A program made the translations under genes and the position numbers. DNA of 64,000 nt, from positions 1 through 64,000 of the forward strand of contig NZ_LQIN01000009.1 in the NCBI RefSeq assembly GCF_001500065.1, in the 5' to 3' direction. Positions 15,499 through 23,683 of the stretch are shown piece after piece. This stretch comes from Mycobacterium sp. IS-3022 (lineage in GTDB: Bacteria; Actinomycetota; Actinomycetes; Mycobacteriales; Mycobacteriaceae). Within the stretch, counting starts at the first letter, position 1; every line of letters begins with the position of its first letter. The notes under the pieces were generated by a model. The model was not told the origin of the DNA and searched no databases. It was given only the letters and a program-made list of their open reading frames with translations.

Positions 15499-16077
15499 AT
15501 GGATCACGAACCCGAACGGATCGTCCTGGTCACCGGCGGCTCGAGGGGCCTCGGCGCGCGGGTTGCGCGGCAGCTCGGCAGCGTCGACACCCACGTCGTC
15601 GTGACCCGCGACATCTCCGATGAGTTCGAGTCCGCGGAGGTGATCGAGACCGTCGCGGAACGCTTCGGCCGGTTGGACACCTTGATCCTCAACTCGTCGG
15701 ACGCGTTGGACACGGGCGCCGACCCCGCTTGCGCGATGCGCCTCAACCGCGATGCTCAACGGCGGCTGGCCCTGGCGGCGCTGCCGCTGATGCCGGTTGG
15801 CGGAAGGATTGTCTTCGTGACCAGCCATCAGGCCCACTTCTTCCCCGACAAGGCGGTTCCCAAGGGTTATACGGCCGTCGCCGCGAGCATGCGGGCCGGC
15901 GAAACCGCCTTGCTCACAAGGCGTTCAGAGTTCCGCCGGGCCGGCGTGCAGCTCACCGTGGTGTCCGGCGACATGAGCCATATGACCTTCGCCGACGCCG
16001 TTGTCGACGCGGCCACCACCCCGAACCCGGCAAGCATCGTGTTCGTGGGCAGGGCCGACTATCTCATGACCGCCTGA
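15499..16077 (+). CDS. SDR-like protein lacking the catalytic Tyr-x-x-x-Lys
   Basis: 192-aa Rossmann protein, shorter than classical SDRs (about 250 aa). The cofactor motif VTGGSRGLGARVARQL is intact, and ILNSSDALD replaces the NNAG motif. At the active-site position the sequence reads GYTAVAASMRAGE, with no Lys four residues after the Tyr. It may therefore bind NAD(P) without normal catalysis, or be a regulatory, NmrA-like sensor. ATG 15499 has GGAAGGAG 6 nt upstream. It sits downstream of the phased CCTTAT repeats and converges on the VOC gene with a 3-nt gap. Confidence 0.75.
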   Translation: MDHEPERIVLVTGGSRGLGARVARQLGSVDTHVVVTRDISDEFESAEVIETVAERFGRLDTLILNSSDALDTGADPACAMRLNRDAQRRLALAALPLMPVGGRIVFVTSHQAHFFPDKAVPKGYTAVAASMRAGETALLTRRSEFRRAGVQLTVVSGDMSHMTFADAVVDAATTPNPASIVFVGRADYLMTA

Positions 16078-16080
16078 CGC

Positions 16081-16860
16081 TCACTGAAGCGACGACAGGT
16101 TGAACGCGGCGCCCGTCGAATCCGTGACCGCGGCCAACCGGCCGTAGGGAGTGTCCTCGGCATCGCGGATCACGCTGCCGCCGTTGTCGAGGACCAACTG
16201 CACGGCCTTGTCGACGTCGTCGGCGCCGAGGAAGAAGTTCCAGTTCGACGGCACGCCCTCGGGCAGGAAGGCGGTGCCGTCCATCAGGCCGAGCAACGCT
16301 TCACCGTCGAAGATGGCTGTGCTGTAGCGGAATTCGTCGGTGTCGGACACCGTCTCGATTTGCCAGCCGAACACGTCGCGGTAGAACGCCTGCGCCTTGG
16401 CGTAGTCGCGGCCGGTCCACTGGAAGTACACCGGCGCGCCGTGCTCGTTGACGATTTCGAAGCCGCGGTGCCCGGTCGGCTGCCACAGGCCGAAGAAGGC
16501 CCCGCTGGAATCCGACAGCATGCCCATCCAGCCCCTGTCCTTGACCTCCATCGGCTCGGCCGGCGCCCCGCACGTGATGGCGCCGCCGGCCATCGCCTTG
16601 TCGAGCGTGGCCTTGACGTCGGTGGTGTGGAAGTACGTGGTCCAGCCGTCCGGGCTGTTCCACTGCGGGTCATTGGCCATCAGGCCGGCGACGTACCTGC
16701 CGTCCTTGAAAGCGTTGATGTAACCGCCGTACTCGGGGCCCGCGGACTCGAACGTCCAGCCGAACACCGCGCCGTAGAAGGCCTGCGAGCGTTCGACATC
16801 CGAGGACGCGAGATCGATCCAGATCGGGGCGCCCACGGGGGCGGAGTTGCGGACGGGCAC
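16081..16860 (-). CDS. Two-domain VOC (glyoxalase/bleomycin resistance-like) protein
   Basis: 259-aa protein made of two vicinal-oxygen-chelate modules, about 10-128 (APIWIDLASSDVERSQAFYG) and 135-258 (GAPVYFQWTGRDYAKAQAFY). The organisation resembles mycobacterial CFP30B/Rv0577-type proteins. VOC folds bind a divalent metal and act in glyoxalase, dioxygenase or resistance roles; the substrate here is unknown. The protein has no signal peptide. It converges on the SDR-like gene. The intergenic stretch 16861-17000 contains no clear gene or element. Confidence 0.82.
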   Translation of the reverse strand: MPVRNSAPVGAPIWIDLASSDVERSQAFYGAVFGWTFESAGPEYGGYINAFKDGRYVAGLMANDPQWNSPDGWTTYFHTTDVKATLDKAMAGGAITCGAPAEPMEVKDRGWMGMLSDSSGAFFGLWQPTGHRGFEIVNEHGAPVYFQWTGRDYAKAQAFYRDVFGWQIETVSDTDEFRYSTAIFDGEALLGLMDGTAFLPEGVPSNWNFFLGADDVDKAVQLVLDNGGSVIRDAEDTPYGRLAAVTDSTGAAFNLSSLQ

Positions 16861-17000
16861 GACGGTCTCCTTCAGTCGGTGGTGGGTCGTTCACCGATGC
16901 AGACCACCGTCGGCCCCAAAACTCATCATCTGACGCCGAGCAGACGCAAAGTGCCCGGAGAAGTGCCGCCGAAGATTGAGCACTTGACGTCTTCTCGCGC

Positions 17001-17903
17001 TCAAGAAGCGACCCCGAGAACCCGCAGCGCGTTGTCTTTGTAGACCAGCGGCAGCACCGCCGGGTCGATGTCGAGCGTGTCGAAGTCGCGGCGCCACCGG
17101 TCGATCTGGATATAAGGAAAGTCGGTGCCGAACAACACCTTCGTGCGCAGTTGCCTGCTCATCGCGCGCACCAGCTGCGGCGGGAAGTACTTCGGGCTCC
17201 AGCCGGACAGGTCGATGTAGACGTTGGCCTTGTGTGTGGCGATCGCGATCTGCGAGTCCACCCACGGCACCGCGGGGTGGGCCATGACGATCGTCAGCTC
17301 ACCGAAGTCGGCGGCGACGTCGTCGAGCAGCATCGGGTCGGAGTAGCGCAGCTTGATGCGGTGCCCACCGGGCAGCCCCGAGCCCATCCCGGTCTGGCCG
17401 GTGTGGAACAGCGCGGGCACACCGGCTTCGGTGATCGCCTCGTAGATCGGATAGAAGCGACGGTCGTTCGGCTCGAACGCCTGCATGCTCGGATGGAACT
17501 TGAAGCCCTTCACCCCGTAGTCGCGGACCAGCTCGTGCACGCGGTGTACCGCCCGGCGCTCGTGCCACGGGTCGACGCTGCCGAACGGGATCAGCACATC
17601 GTTGTTGCGCGCCGCACCCGCGACGAGGTCCTCGATCGAGTTCGGCGCGTGGCGCATCGCGGTTCGCGCGTCGATGGTGAACACCACCGCGGCGGTGTTG
17701 TGCCGGCGATACAGGTCGGCGATCGCATCGACACCGGCCATCGCACCCGGCGGCATCTTGAAGTACTTCTCCGTCGCTTCGACGAGGTCGTCGACGTAGG
17801 CCTTGTGACCGTGGCCGTCGATCTCGACGTGGGTGTGGATGTCGATCGCTGCGATGCGGTCGAAATCGACGCCGTATTCGTACTTCTGGCCGCGTACCGT
17901 CAC
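17001..17903 (-). CDS. Amidohydrolase-2 family metal-dependent hydrolase/decarboxylase
   Basis: 300-aa TIM-barrel protein of the amidohydrolase-related (ACMSD / gamma-resorcylate decarboxylase-like) group. The HxH metal ligands lie in IDIHTHVE (H23, H25), further metal-site His in ALFHTGQTG and MAHPAVPW, and the catalytic Asp in VLFGTDFPY. GVKGFKFHPSMQAFEP is the family strand before the first of these. Such enzymes decarboxylate or hydrolyse aromatic or cyclic acids, which would fit the catabolic genes downstream at 18286 onwards. Its GTG start is only 4 nt from the divergent GTG start of the DUF1330-like gene. Confidence 0.82.
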   Translation of the reverse strand: MTVRGQKYEYGVDFDRIAAIDIHTHVEIDGHGHKAYVDDLVEATEKYFKMPPGAMAGVDAIADLYRRHNTAAVVFTIDARTAMRHAPNSIEDLVAGAARNNDVLIPFGSVDPWHERRAVHRVHELVRDYGVKGFKFHPSMQAFEPNDRRFYPIYEAITEAGVPALFHTGQTGMGSGLPGGHRIKLRYSDPMLLDDVAADFGELTIVMAHPAVPWVDSQIAIATHKANVYIDLSGWSPKYFPPQLVRAMSRQLRTKVLFGTDFPYIQIDRWRRDFDTLDIDPAVLPLVYKDNALRVLGVAS

Positions 17904-17913
17904 CTACGTGACG
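17898..17913. promoter_or_regulatory. Palindrome formed by two divergent start codons
   Basis: CGTCAC, CTAC, GTGACG: each arm is the first six bases of one of the two divergent genes (both begin GTG ACG). There is no room for separate promoters, so each gene's promoter must lie within its neighbour's coding sequence, or the true starts are further inside. Confidence 0.35.
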
Positions 17914-18228
17914 ATATATGCGCTGAACCTCTTCGACATCGCCGATCGCGACGAGTACCTGGCCTACTCGAGACGCTCACCGCAGGAGGTCGCCAAGCAC
18001 GGCGGTCGCGTCGTCGCGCTCGGACAGTTCCGGGAGGCGGTCGTGGGCGACATCGAACCGCGCAAGGTGCTGATCCTCGTCGAATGGGACTCCAAGGAAG
18101 CCTTCGACAGCTACCGCGACGATCCGGACCTGGCGGATCTGCACCCGCATCGGGAGGACGGTTCGTCGTCGTACATCTGGCACCTGTTCGACCGCCTGGA
18201 CGATCTGCGGCCGCTGCTCAGACCGTAA
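17908..18228 (+). CDS. DUF1330-like dimeric alpha/beta-barrel protein
   Basis: 106-aa protein with features of the DUF1330/EthD-like ferredoxin-fold family: IYALNLFDIADRDEYLAYSR, GGRVVALGQF and KVLILVEWDSKEAFDSYRDD. Members are small dimeric proteins often found beside catabolic oxidoreductases; activity is mostly unknown. GTG 17908 is the only in-frame start near the divergent amidohydrolase. The 3' end is followed by a strong hairpin (18234-18286) and the convergent aldehyde dehydrogenase. Confidence 0.75.
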   Translation: MTIYALNLFDIADRDEYLAYSRRSPQEVAKHGGRVVALGQFREAVVGDIEPRKVLILVEWDSKEAFDSYRDDPDLADLHPHREDGSSSYIWHLFDRLDDLRPLLRP

Positions 18229-18233
18229 GAGCC

Positions 18234-18286
18234 GCGATTTGGGTGTTCGAACAGTCGAATAGCGACCGCTTCGACACCGAAATCGC
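18234..18286. terminator. Long hairpin between convergent genes
   Basis: Arm 18234-18251 pairs with arm 18270-18286 over about 17 bp with one mismatch and one bulge; loop 18 nt. It starts 5 nt after the DUF1330 stop and runs to the last base of the aldehyde dehydrogenase gene, so it can end transcription from both sides. No U-tract. Confidence 0.6.
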
Positions 18287-19722
18287 TATCCGGCCGCCGC
18301 CTCCGGGGCGTAACCCAACGCGGCCTTGACTTCCAGGAACTCGTCGAACCCGAAGTGGCCCCACTCGCGCCCGTTGCCGCTGCGCTTGTAGCCGCCGAAC
18401 GGCGCATTCATGTCGAAGCCGTGGTTGATCGCCACCGACCCGGCGCGGATCCGGCGCGCCACCGTGCGGGCCTTGTCCAGGTCGGCGCCCGAAACATAGC
18501 CCGCCAGACCGTATTCCGTGTCGTTGGCGATCTCGACCGCTTGGTCCAGGTCGTCGTAGCCGAGGATGCACAGCACCGGGCCGAAGATCTCCTCCCGAGC
18601 GATCGTCATGTCGTTGGTGACGTTGGCGAACACCGTCGGCTTGACGTAGTAGCCCTTGTCCAGCCCGTCGGGGCGTCCGCAGCCGCCGACGACGACGGTC
18701 GCGCCCTCGTCGATGCCCTTCTGGATCAGCCCCTGGATCTTGTCGAACTGGGCCTTGGACGCGACTGGGCCGATCGCGGTCTTGTCGTCCGGGTCGCCGA
18801 CCTTCACCGCGCTCGCGACCTCGCGCGCGATCGCCATCGCCTCCTCCATGCGGGAGTTCGGCACCACCATCCGCGACGGCGCGTTACAGCTCTGGCCGCT
18901 GTTCATCATCATCACCGAGACGCCCGCGGTCACGCTCTTGGCGAAGTCGTCGTCGTCGAGCACGATGTTCGGGCTCTTGCCGCCGAGTTCCTGCGTCACC
19001 CGCTTCACCGTCAGCGCGGCGTTCTTCGCGACGTCGACACCGGCCCTCGTCGACCCGGTGAACGAGACCATGTCGATGTCGGGGTGGCTCGACAGCGCCG
19101 CGCCCACGCCCGGACCGTCGCCGTAGACCAGGTTGTACACGCCCGCGGGAACGCCTGCGGCGTCGATGATCTCGGTGAAGACCTGCGCGCTGTAGGGCGC
19201 CACCTCCGACGGCTTGAGCACCATCGTGCAACCGGTCGCCAGCGCCGGGAAGACCTTGCACGCGATCTGGTTGATCGGCCAGTTCCACGGCGTGATCAAG
19301 CCGCAGACACCGACCGGCTCCTTGACCACCAGCGTGGCGCCGTACTGCTCCTCGAACTCGAAGTTCTTCAGCGCGTCGATCGCGGTGGCCAGGTGGCCGA
19401 GGCCGAGGTTGACCTGAGGCCCGGCCGCCAACGAGGCCGGTGCACCCATCTCCTCGTTGACCGCGTCGGCGAGGTCGGCTGCCCGCTTCTGGTATTCGCC
19501 CATGATCGCCTGCAGCACGTCGAGGCGTTCCTCACGGCTGGTCTGCGACCAGGTCGCGAACGCCCGGCGGGCCGCCTGCACCGCCACGTCGACGTCGGCC
19601 GAGGAACCGATCGCGATCTTGCCGGACACTTTTTCGGTGGTCGGGTTGTCGACCTCGAGGGTGTTGGGCCGAACCGGGTCGACCCACTGACCGTCGATGT
19701 AGAACTTCAGATATTCGCGCAT
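18286..19722 (-). CDS. NAD(P)-dependent aldehyde dehydrogenase
   Basis: 478-aa ALDH superfamily enzyme of usual length, oxidising an aldehyde to an acid. PWNWP (145-149) is the cofactor-binding signature, the general base Glu is in TQELGGKSPN (E245), and the catalytic Cys is in NSGQSCNAPSR (C279). It is the last gene of the minus-strand catabolic operon, 28 nt after the ThDP lyase. If the lyase makes a shortened aldehyde, this enzyme would oxidise it to the acid; that coupling is inference from position. Confidence 0.93.
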   Translation of the reverse strand: MREYLKFYIDGQWVDPVRPNTLEVDNPTTEKVSGKIAIGSSADVDVAVQAARRAFATWSQTSREERLDVLQAIMGEYQKRAADLADAVNEEMGAPASLAAGPQVNLGLGHLATAIDALKNFEFEEQYGATLVVKEPVGVCGLITPWNWPINQIACKVFPALATGCTMVLKPSEVAPYSAQVFTEIIDAAGVPAGVYNLVYGDGPGVGAALSSHPDIDMVSFTGSTRAGVDVAKNAALTVKRVTQELGGKSPNIVLDDDDFAKSVTAGVSVMMMNSGQSCNAPSRMVVPNSRMEEAMAIAREVASAVKVGDPDDKTAIGPVASKAQFDKIQGLIQKGIDEGATVVVGGCGRPDGLDKGYYVKPTVFANVTNDMTIAREEIFGPVLCILGYDDLDQAVEIANDTEYGLAGYVSGADLDKARTVARRIRAGSVAINHGFDMNAPFGGYKRSGNGREWGHFGFDEFLEVKAALGYAPEAAAG

Positions 19723-19750
19723 GGCTGTCAGCTTTCCTTAGAACGAGGCG

Positions 19751-21463
19751 CTACTGGGTGCCTTCTGCGTACCAGGTCCGGAATCGGTCGTATTTGGGCA
19801 TCTCCTCGGAGTTCGCCGTCGGGTCGATGCACACATGCACCACACCGACTTTGCCGCTGGCGTAGGCGCGGGCGATCGCCGGGCCGATCTCCTCCTCCTT
19901 CTCGACGTACTCGCCGTGGCAACCGAAGCCCTCGGCAATCTTGTCCATCCGGACGTCCTTGCTCCAGTGCACGCCGGGCTGCGGGGACGGCTGTTCGAAC
20001 GTGCGCTTGTACACCCCCACCTCGAGTCCCCACTGGTGGTCGACACCGACCACGCACACCAGCGGCAGGTTCTGGCGCGCCGCGGTCTCCAGCTCCGCGA
20101 TGTGGAACAGGAACGCCGAGTCACTGGTCAGCAACATGACCGGACGCTTGCCGCCTTCGGCGACGGAGGCGCCGACGGCGTACGGCAGGCCGGTACCGAG
20201 GTGGCCGAAGTTCTGGTTCCAGATCACGTCGCGCGGCTTGGACTGCGAGTAGGTCCACTGGAAGATCACGGTCGCGCCGCCATCGCGCACCATGATGCCG
20301 TCGTCGAGTTCGGCGAACGCCTTGGTCGCCTCGACCACGTAGCGCGCCGGGTGCACCGGGGTGCGTCCGGTCGGCGCCTCCTCCGCGACCCGCGCCAGCT
20401 CGGCGGCGTCCGACTGGATCAGGGTTTCGAGGTTGGCCGACGGCGCGCGCGGGGTATCGCGCAACGCCTCGACGAGTTGTGGCACCACGCCGCGCAGGTC
20501 GCCGACCAACGCCACGTCGACGGGCCGGTTCACGCCGATGGCCGTCGGGTCCTGCTCGACGTACACCCACTTGCGGTTTGCATCGTTGCCCGCCCAATGC
20601 TGGGTGCGGCCGTAGTGCATCGGCTCGCCGAGTTCGGTACCCAGCGCGACGCACAGGTCGGAACTCTCGACCGCCTCGTTGGCGGCCGGGGAGAACAGGT
20701 AGGGGAACGTGCGCTCGGCCAGCCCCGGGATGAACGACGTGCCACCCGACGTCTGGATCACCGGGCAGGCCATCAGCTCGGCCAGCTCCTTGACCTCCTG
20801 CTGCGTGCGGGAGGTGTGCACGCCGTGACCGACCAGCAGGATCGGGCTCTCGGCCTCGCGGATCAACTTGGCGGCCTCGGCGACCTCACGCTCGCCCGCG
20901 CCCTGATTGACGAGGCGATACCTGTTCGGCGGCAACACTTCCGGAAGGTCGAGCTCTTCGAGGATCACGTGCGACGGGAACTCGACGTAGGACGGGCCCG
21001 GCGTGCCTGACATCGCCCGGCGGATGGCCTCGTGGATGATCTCGTCGGTCTGATCGGCGTACTCGATGGAGCTGCTGTACTTCACCGACGGCGCGAACAA
21101 GCCCTCCTGCTGCACGAACTGGATCCGGCCGCGGCGCACCCGGCGTTCGGTGATGCGCGCCCGCTGGCCGCCCAGGAAGATCACCGGCGAGTTCTCGACC
21201 AGTGCGCACATCATGGCTCCGGCGATGTTGGCCACTCCGGGTCCCAGCGTTCCGATGCACAGACCGGGCTTGCCCGTCATCCGCGATGCTGCCTCGGCCA
21301 TGAAGCCGGCGCTCAGCTCGTGGTGCGGCGCCACGACCGACCAGCCCCGCGCGTCGGCCTCGGAGAACATGTGCACGAAGTTGGGATCCGGGATGCCGAA
21401 CAACGTGTTGACACCCTCGGCCTCGAAGAGGTCCAAAATGCGCTTGTATACGGGTACGCCCAC
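19751..21463 (-). CDS. Thiamine-diphosphate-dependent lyase/decarboxylase (acetolactate synthase / HACL-like)
   Basis: 570-aa three-domain ThDP enzyme. The catalytic Glu is E49 in PHHELSAGFMAEAA. The cofactor domain is unusual: the canonical GDG is SDS within LLTSDSAFLFHIAELET (447-451), and the Asn that normally ligates Mg2+ 27 residues later is Asp (D475 in VGVDHQWG). DSAF resembles 2-hydroxyacyl-CoA lyases and oxalyl-CoA decarboxylases more than acetolactate synthase. Possible roles are C-C cleavage of a 2-hydroxyacyl-CoA or decarboxylation of a 2-oxo acid, feeding the adjacent aldehyde dehydrogenase. It follows the short acyl-CoA dehydrogenase gene by 19 nt. The family is clear; the reaction is inference. 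Confidence 0.85.
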   Translation of the reverse strand: MGVPVYKRILDLFEAEGVNTLFGIPDPNFVHMFSEADARGWSVVAPHHELSAGFMAEAASRMTGKPGLCIGTLGPGVANIAGAMMCALVENSPVIFLGGQRARITERRVRRGRIQFVQQEGLFAPSVKYSSSIEYADQTDEIIHEAIRRAMSGTPGPSYVEFPSHVILEELDLPEVLPPNRYRLVNQGAGEREVAEAAKLIREAESPILLVGHGVHTSRTQQEVKELAELMACPVIQTSGGTSFIPGLAERTFPYLFSPAANEAVESSDLCVALGTELGEPMHYGRTQHWAGNDANRKWVYVEQDPTAIGVNRPVDVALVGDLRGVVPQLVEALRDTPRAPSANLETLIQSDAAELARVAEEAPTGRTPVHPARYVVEATKAFAELDDGIMVRDGGATVIFQWTYSQSKPRDVIWNQNFGHLGTGLPYAVGASVAEGGKRPVMLLTSDSAFLFHIAELETAARQNLPLVCVVGVDHQWGLEVGVYKRTFEQPSPQPGVHWSKDVRMDKIAEGFGCHGEYVEKEEEIGPAIARAYASGKVGVVHVCIDPTANSEEMPKYDRFRTWYAEGTQ

Positions 21464-21482
21464 GTGAAACTCCTTGATTTCT

Positions 21483-22439
21483 CTACAGATAGCGTTGTGC
21501 TAGTCGTTTGCGGTGTGCTGCCGGCGAGCCGAACAGCGAACGGTTGAGCGCGGCGCGCTTCAGGTACACATGGATTCCGCTCTCCCACGTGTAGCCGATG
21601 CCGCCGTGCAGCTGCATGGCCTTGCCGGCGATGTCGACGGCCGCCGCGCAGGCGTGCGCCTTGGCCATCGAGGCGGCTACGCCGGCGTCGGGCCGGTTCT
21701 CGGCGGCGGATTGCACGGCCGCGCCGACGAGTTGCCGGGACACCGAGACGCTCACCAGCATGTCGGCGCACGCGTGCTTGACGGCCTGGAATGACCCGAT
21801 GGCTCTGCCGAATTGGTGACGCACCTTCGCGTACCCGACGGTCGCGTCGAGCATGGCCTCGCTCAGACCGAGGCTGTCGCAGGCGATCGCGACGGCGGCG
21901 CGATCATGTAGCCGCTGCACTGCGACATGGGGATTCCCGGCGAACGGCAGCAGATCGATGAGCTCTGCGTCGGTCGGCACGGCGGCCAGGTTGCGTGTCT
22001 CGTCGACCACTGGTCGCGGCGTGGCCGGCACGCCTGTCACGCCGACACCGCGGTCGGTCACCATCAGGATCCGGTCGGCGCCCTCGGCGTCGGGCACGAA
22101 GCCGTACGGGTCGAGCGCGACGGCCACCCGGAGGTCGCCATTGGCGATATCGGTGAGCAAGCTGTCGCGGGCATCGCTGGGCTGCAACATGTTCACGGCG
22201 CCGACGGCCAGCACGGCGCTACCGAGGTAGCTGGTTGCGCTCGCGGCACGGCCGATCTCAGCGCAGACGACCGCGGTTTCGGCGAAGGATGCGCCGGCAC
22301 CGCCGAACTGCTCGGGCACCTCGAGCCCGACCCATCCCGCGTCCACCAACGTCGACCATTGCACGCGGCGGTCCTTGGCGAGCAGATCGCCCGCCACGGA
22401 GCGCAGTTCGTCGTGGAACTCGGCGAATTCGGAGGTCAT
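21483..22439 (-). CDS. Acyl-CoA dehydrogenase, short subunit of pair A
   Basis: 318-aa acyl-CoA dehydrogenase-like protein, clearly shorter than the usual ~380-400 aa. LEVPEQFGGAGASFAETAVV is the N-terminal fold, YAKVRHQFGRAIGSFQAVKH the FAD/dimer region, and MQLHGGIGYTWESGIHVYLKR the C-terminal signature. ATG 22439 overlaps the TGA of the longer dehydrogenase gene by one base. Adjacent long/short FadE genes are the hallmark of alpha2beta2 ACADs such as the ChsE pairs of cholesterol side-chain degradation, which accept bulky ring-bearing acyl-CoAs. Confidence 0.88.
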   Translation of the reverse strand: MTSEFAEFHDELRSVAGDLLAKDRRVQWSTLVDAGWVGLEVPEQFGGAGASFAETAVVCAEIGRAASATSYLGSAVLAVGAVNMLQPSDARDSLLTDIANGDLRVAVALDPYGFVPDAEGADRILMVTDRGVGVTGVPATPRPVVDETRNLAAVPTDAELIDLLPFAGNPHVAVQRLHDRAAVAIACDSLGLSEAMLDATVGYAKVRHQFGRAIGSFQAVKHACADMLVSVSVSRQLVGAAVQSAAENRPDAGVAASMAKAHACAAAVDIAGKAMQLHGGIGYTWESGIHVYLKRAALNRSLFGSPAAHRKRLAQRYL

Positions 22440-23683
22440 CAGGCTCCAGCCGATTCTCGCGGTAACACAAGGTCCCGCTCGGGCATCGGTTCCCGGGGCA
22501 GGCCGAGGCCTCGCTCGCCGATGATCGTGCGCTGGATCTCGCTCGCCCCGCCGGGGATGGTCCATTCCCACGACCCGACGAAGTCGAGTACCCAGGCGCC
22601 CGACTCCCAACCGCTCGACATCGGCTTGGTCAATTCCGTGTGGGCGGCCAATCCGCCGATCTCTGCGCCGAAATCGGTCATGCGCTGCAGCAGTTCGCTG
22701 TAGAACAGCTTGACGATCGACGCGTCCGCTGGTCCTGGCGCGCCGTCCTCGTTGTCCTCGACCAGTTTTCGGCACAACCCGCGCAGACCGGTGATCTCGA
22801 TCTCGAACTGCGCGAGCCGGTCGGCCACCACGGGGTCGTCGACGGGTGCGCTTTGCGTCAACCATCGGAACCCCGCATTGCCGAGTCGCTCGGCGAGTTC
22901 GAGCATCGTCATGCCGCGTTCGGCGCCGAGGGTGGCCTGGGCGACCTGCCAGCCGGCGTTCTCCTCGCCGACCAGGTTGACGGCCGGAATCGAGACGTCG
23001 TTGAGGAAGATCTCACAGAAATGCGAGTCGCCGATCGCGTTGCGGATGGGCCGGACCTCCACGCCGGGCGTGGTCATGTCGAGGAGGAAGTACGAAATAC
23101 CCTTGCGCTTCGGCGCATTCGGATCGGTGCGGGCCAGCAGCAGGCACCAATCGGCGTGCTTGCCGCCACTGGCCCAGAGCTTCTGCCCGTTGACGACGTA
23201 GCCGTCGCCCGCCTTTTGGGCCGTCGTGCGCAGGCTCGCCAGGTCGGAGCCGGCCTCGGGTTCGGAGAAGGCCTGCACCCAGATCTCGCCGTCGAGGATC
23301 GCGGGAAGGTGCCGGCGCCGTTGCTCTTCGGTACCCGCGACCAACAACGTCGACGCCGCATGATGGATGCCGACGAACGCGAGCACCAGTCGCGGCGCGT
23401 CGTGCGCGGCCAACTCCTGATACAACACCACCTGCTCGGCCACCGACATCCCGCCGCCCCACTCGGCCGGCCAATGCGGCACCGCGAAGCCAGCGGCGTG
23501 GAGTTCGGCGAACCAGGCCTTCTGGAATGCGACGAACTCCTCGTCGGTGGCGCCGGTCTGCGCCTCGCGCCAGTCCTTCGGGACGTGTTCGACGCACCAC
23601 TGCCGCACCTTCTCCCGAAACTGAGCCAATGCACGAGATTCGCGGGTTTTCTCGTACACATCGTCAGTTTCGGCGGGAGTCAC
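22439..23683 (-). CDS. Acyl-CoA dehydrogenase, long subunit of pair A
   Basis: 414-aa FAD-dependent acyl-CoA dehydrogenase introducing the alpha-beta double bond. FAVPHWPAEWGGG, IWVQAFSEPEAGSDLASLRTT, GYVVNGQKLWASGGKHADWCLLLARTD in part, and GGASEIQRTIIGERGLGLPR are standard family blocks. GTG 23683 overlaps the stop of the Gfo/Idh gene (GTGA); the 3' end overlaps the short subunit gene. Together with 21483-22439 it probably forms a heterotetramer for a bulky acyl-CoA. Electron acceptors would be ETF-type; none is in the window. Confidence 0.9.
   Translation of the reverse strand: MTPAETDDVYEKTRESRALAQFREKVRQWCVEHVPKDWREAQTGATDEEFVAFQKAWFAELHAAGFAVPHWPAEWGGGMSVAEQVVLYQELAAHDAPRLVLAFVGIHHAASTLLVAGTEEQRRRHLPAILDGEIWVQAFSEPEAGSDLASLRTTAQKAGDGYVVNGQKLWASGGKHADWCLLLARTDPNAPKRKGISYFLLDMTTPGVEVRPIRNAIGDSHFCEIFLNDVSIPAVNLVGEENAGWQVAQATLGAERGMTMLELAERLGNAGFRWLTQSAPVDDPVVADRLAQFEIEITGLRGLCRKLVEDNEDGAPGPADASIVKLFYSELLQRMTDFGAEIGGLAAHTELTKPMSSGWESGAWVLDFVGSWEWTIPGGASEIQRTIIGERGLGLPREPMPERDLVLPRESAGA

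Noticed and set aside
16861..17000. Small gene or palindromic repeat in the VOC/amidohydrolase gap
   Set aside because: No frame with a start, ribosome-binding site and sensible composition, and no convincing stem were found.
18355..20139. A ~590-codon plus-strand frame opposite the aldehyde dehydrogenase
   Set aside because: Antisense shadow; the minus strand has intact ALDH catalytic residues and normal length.
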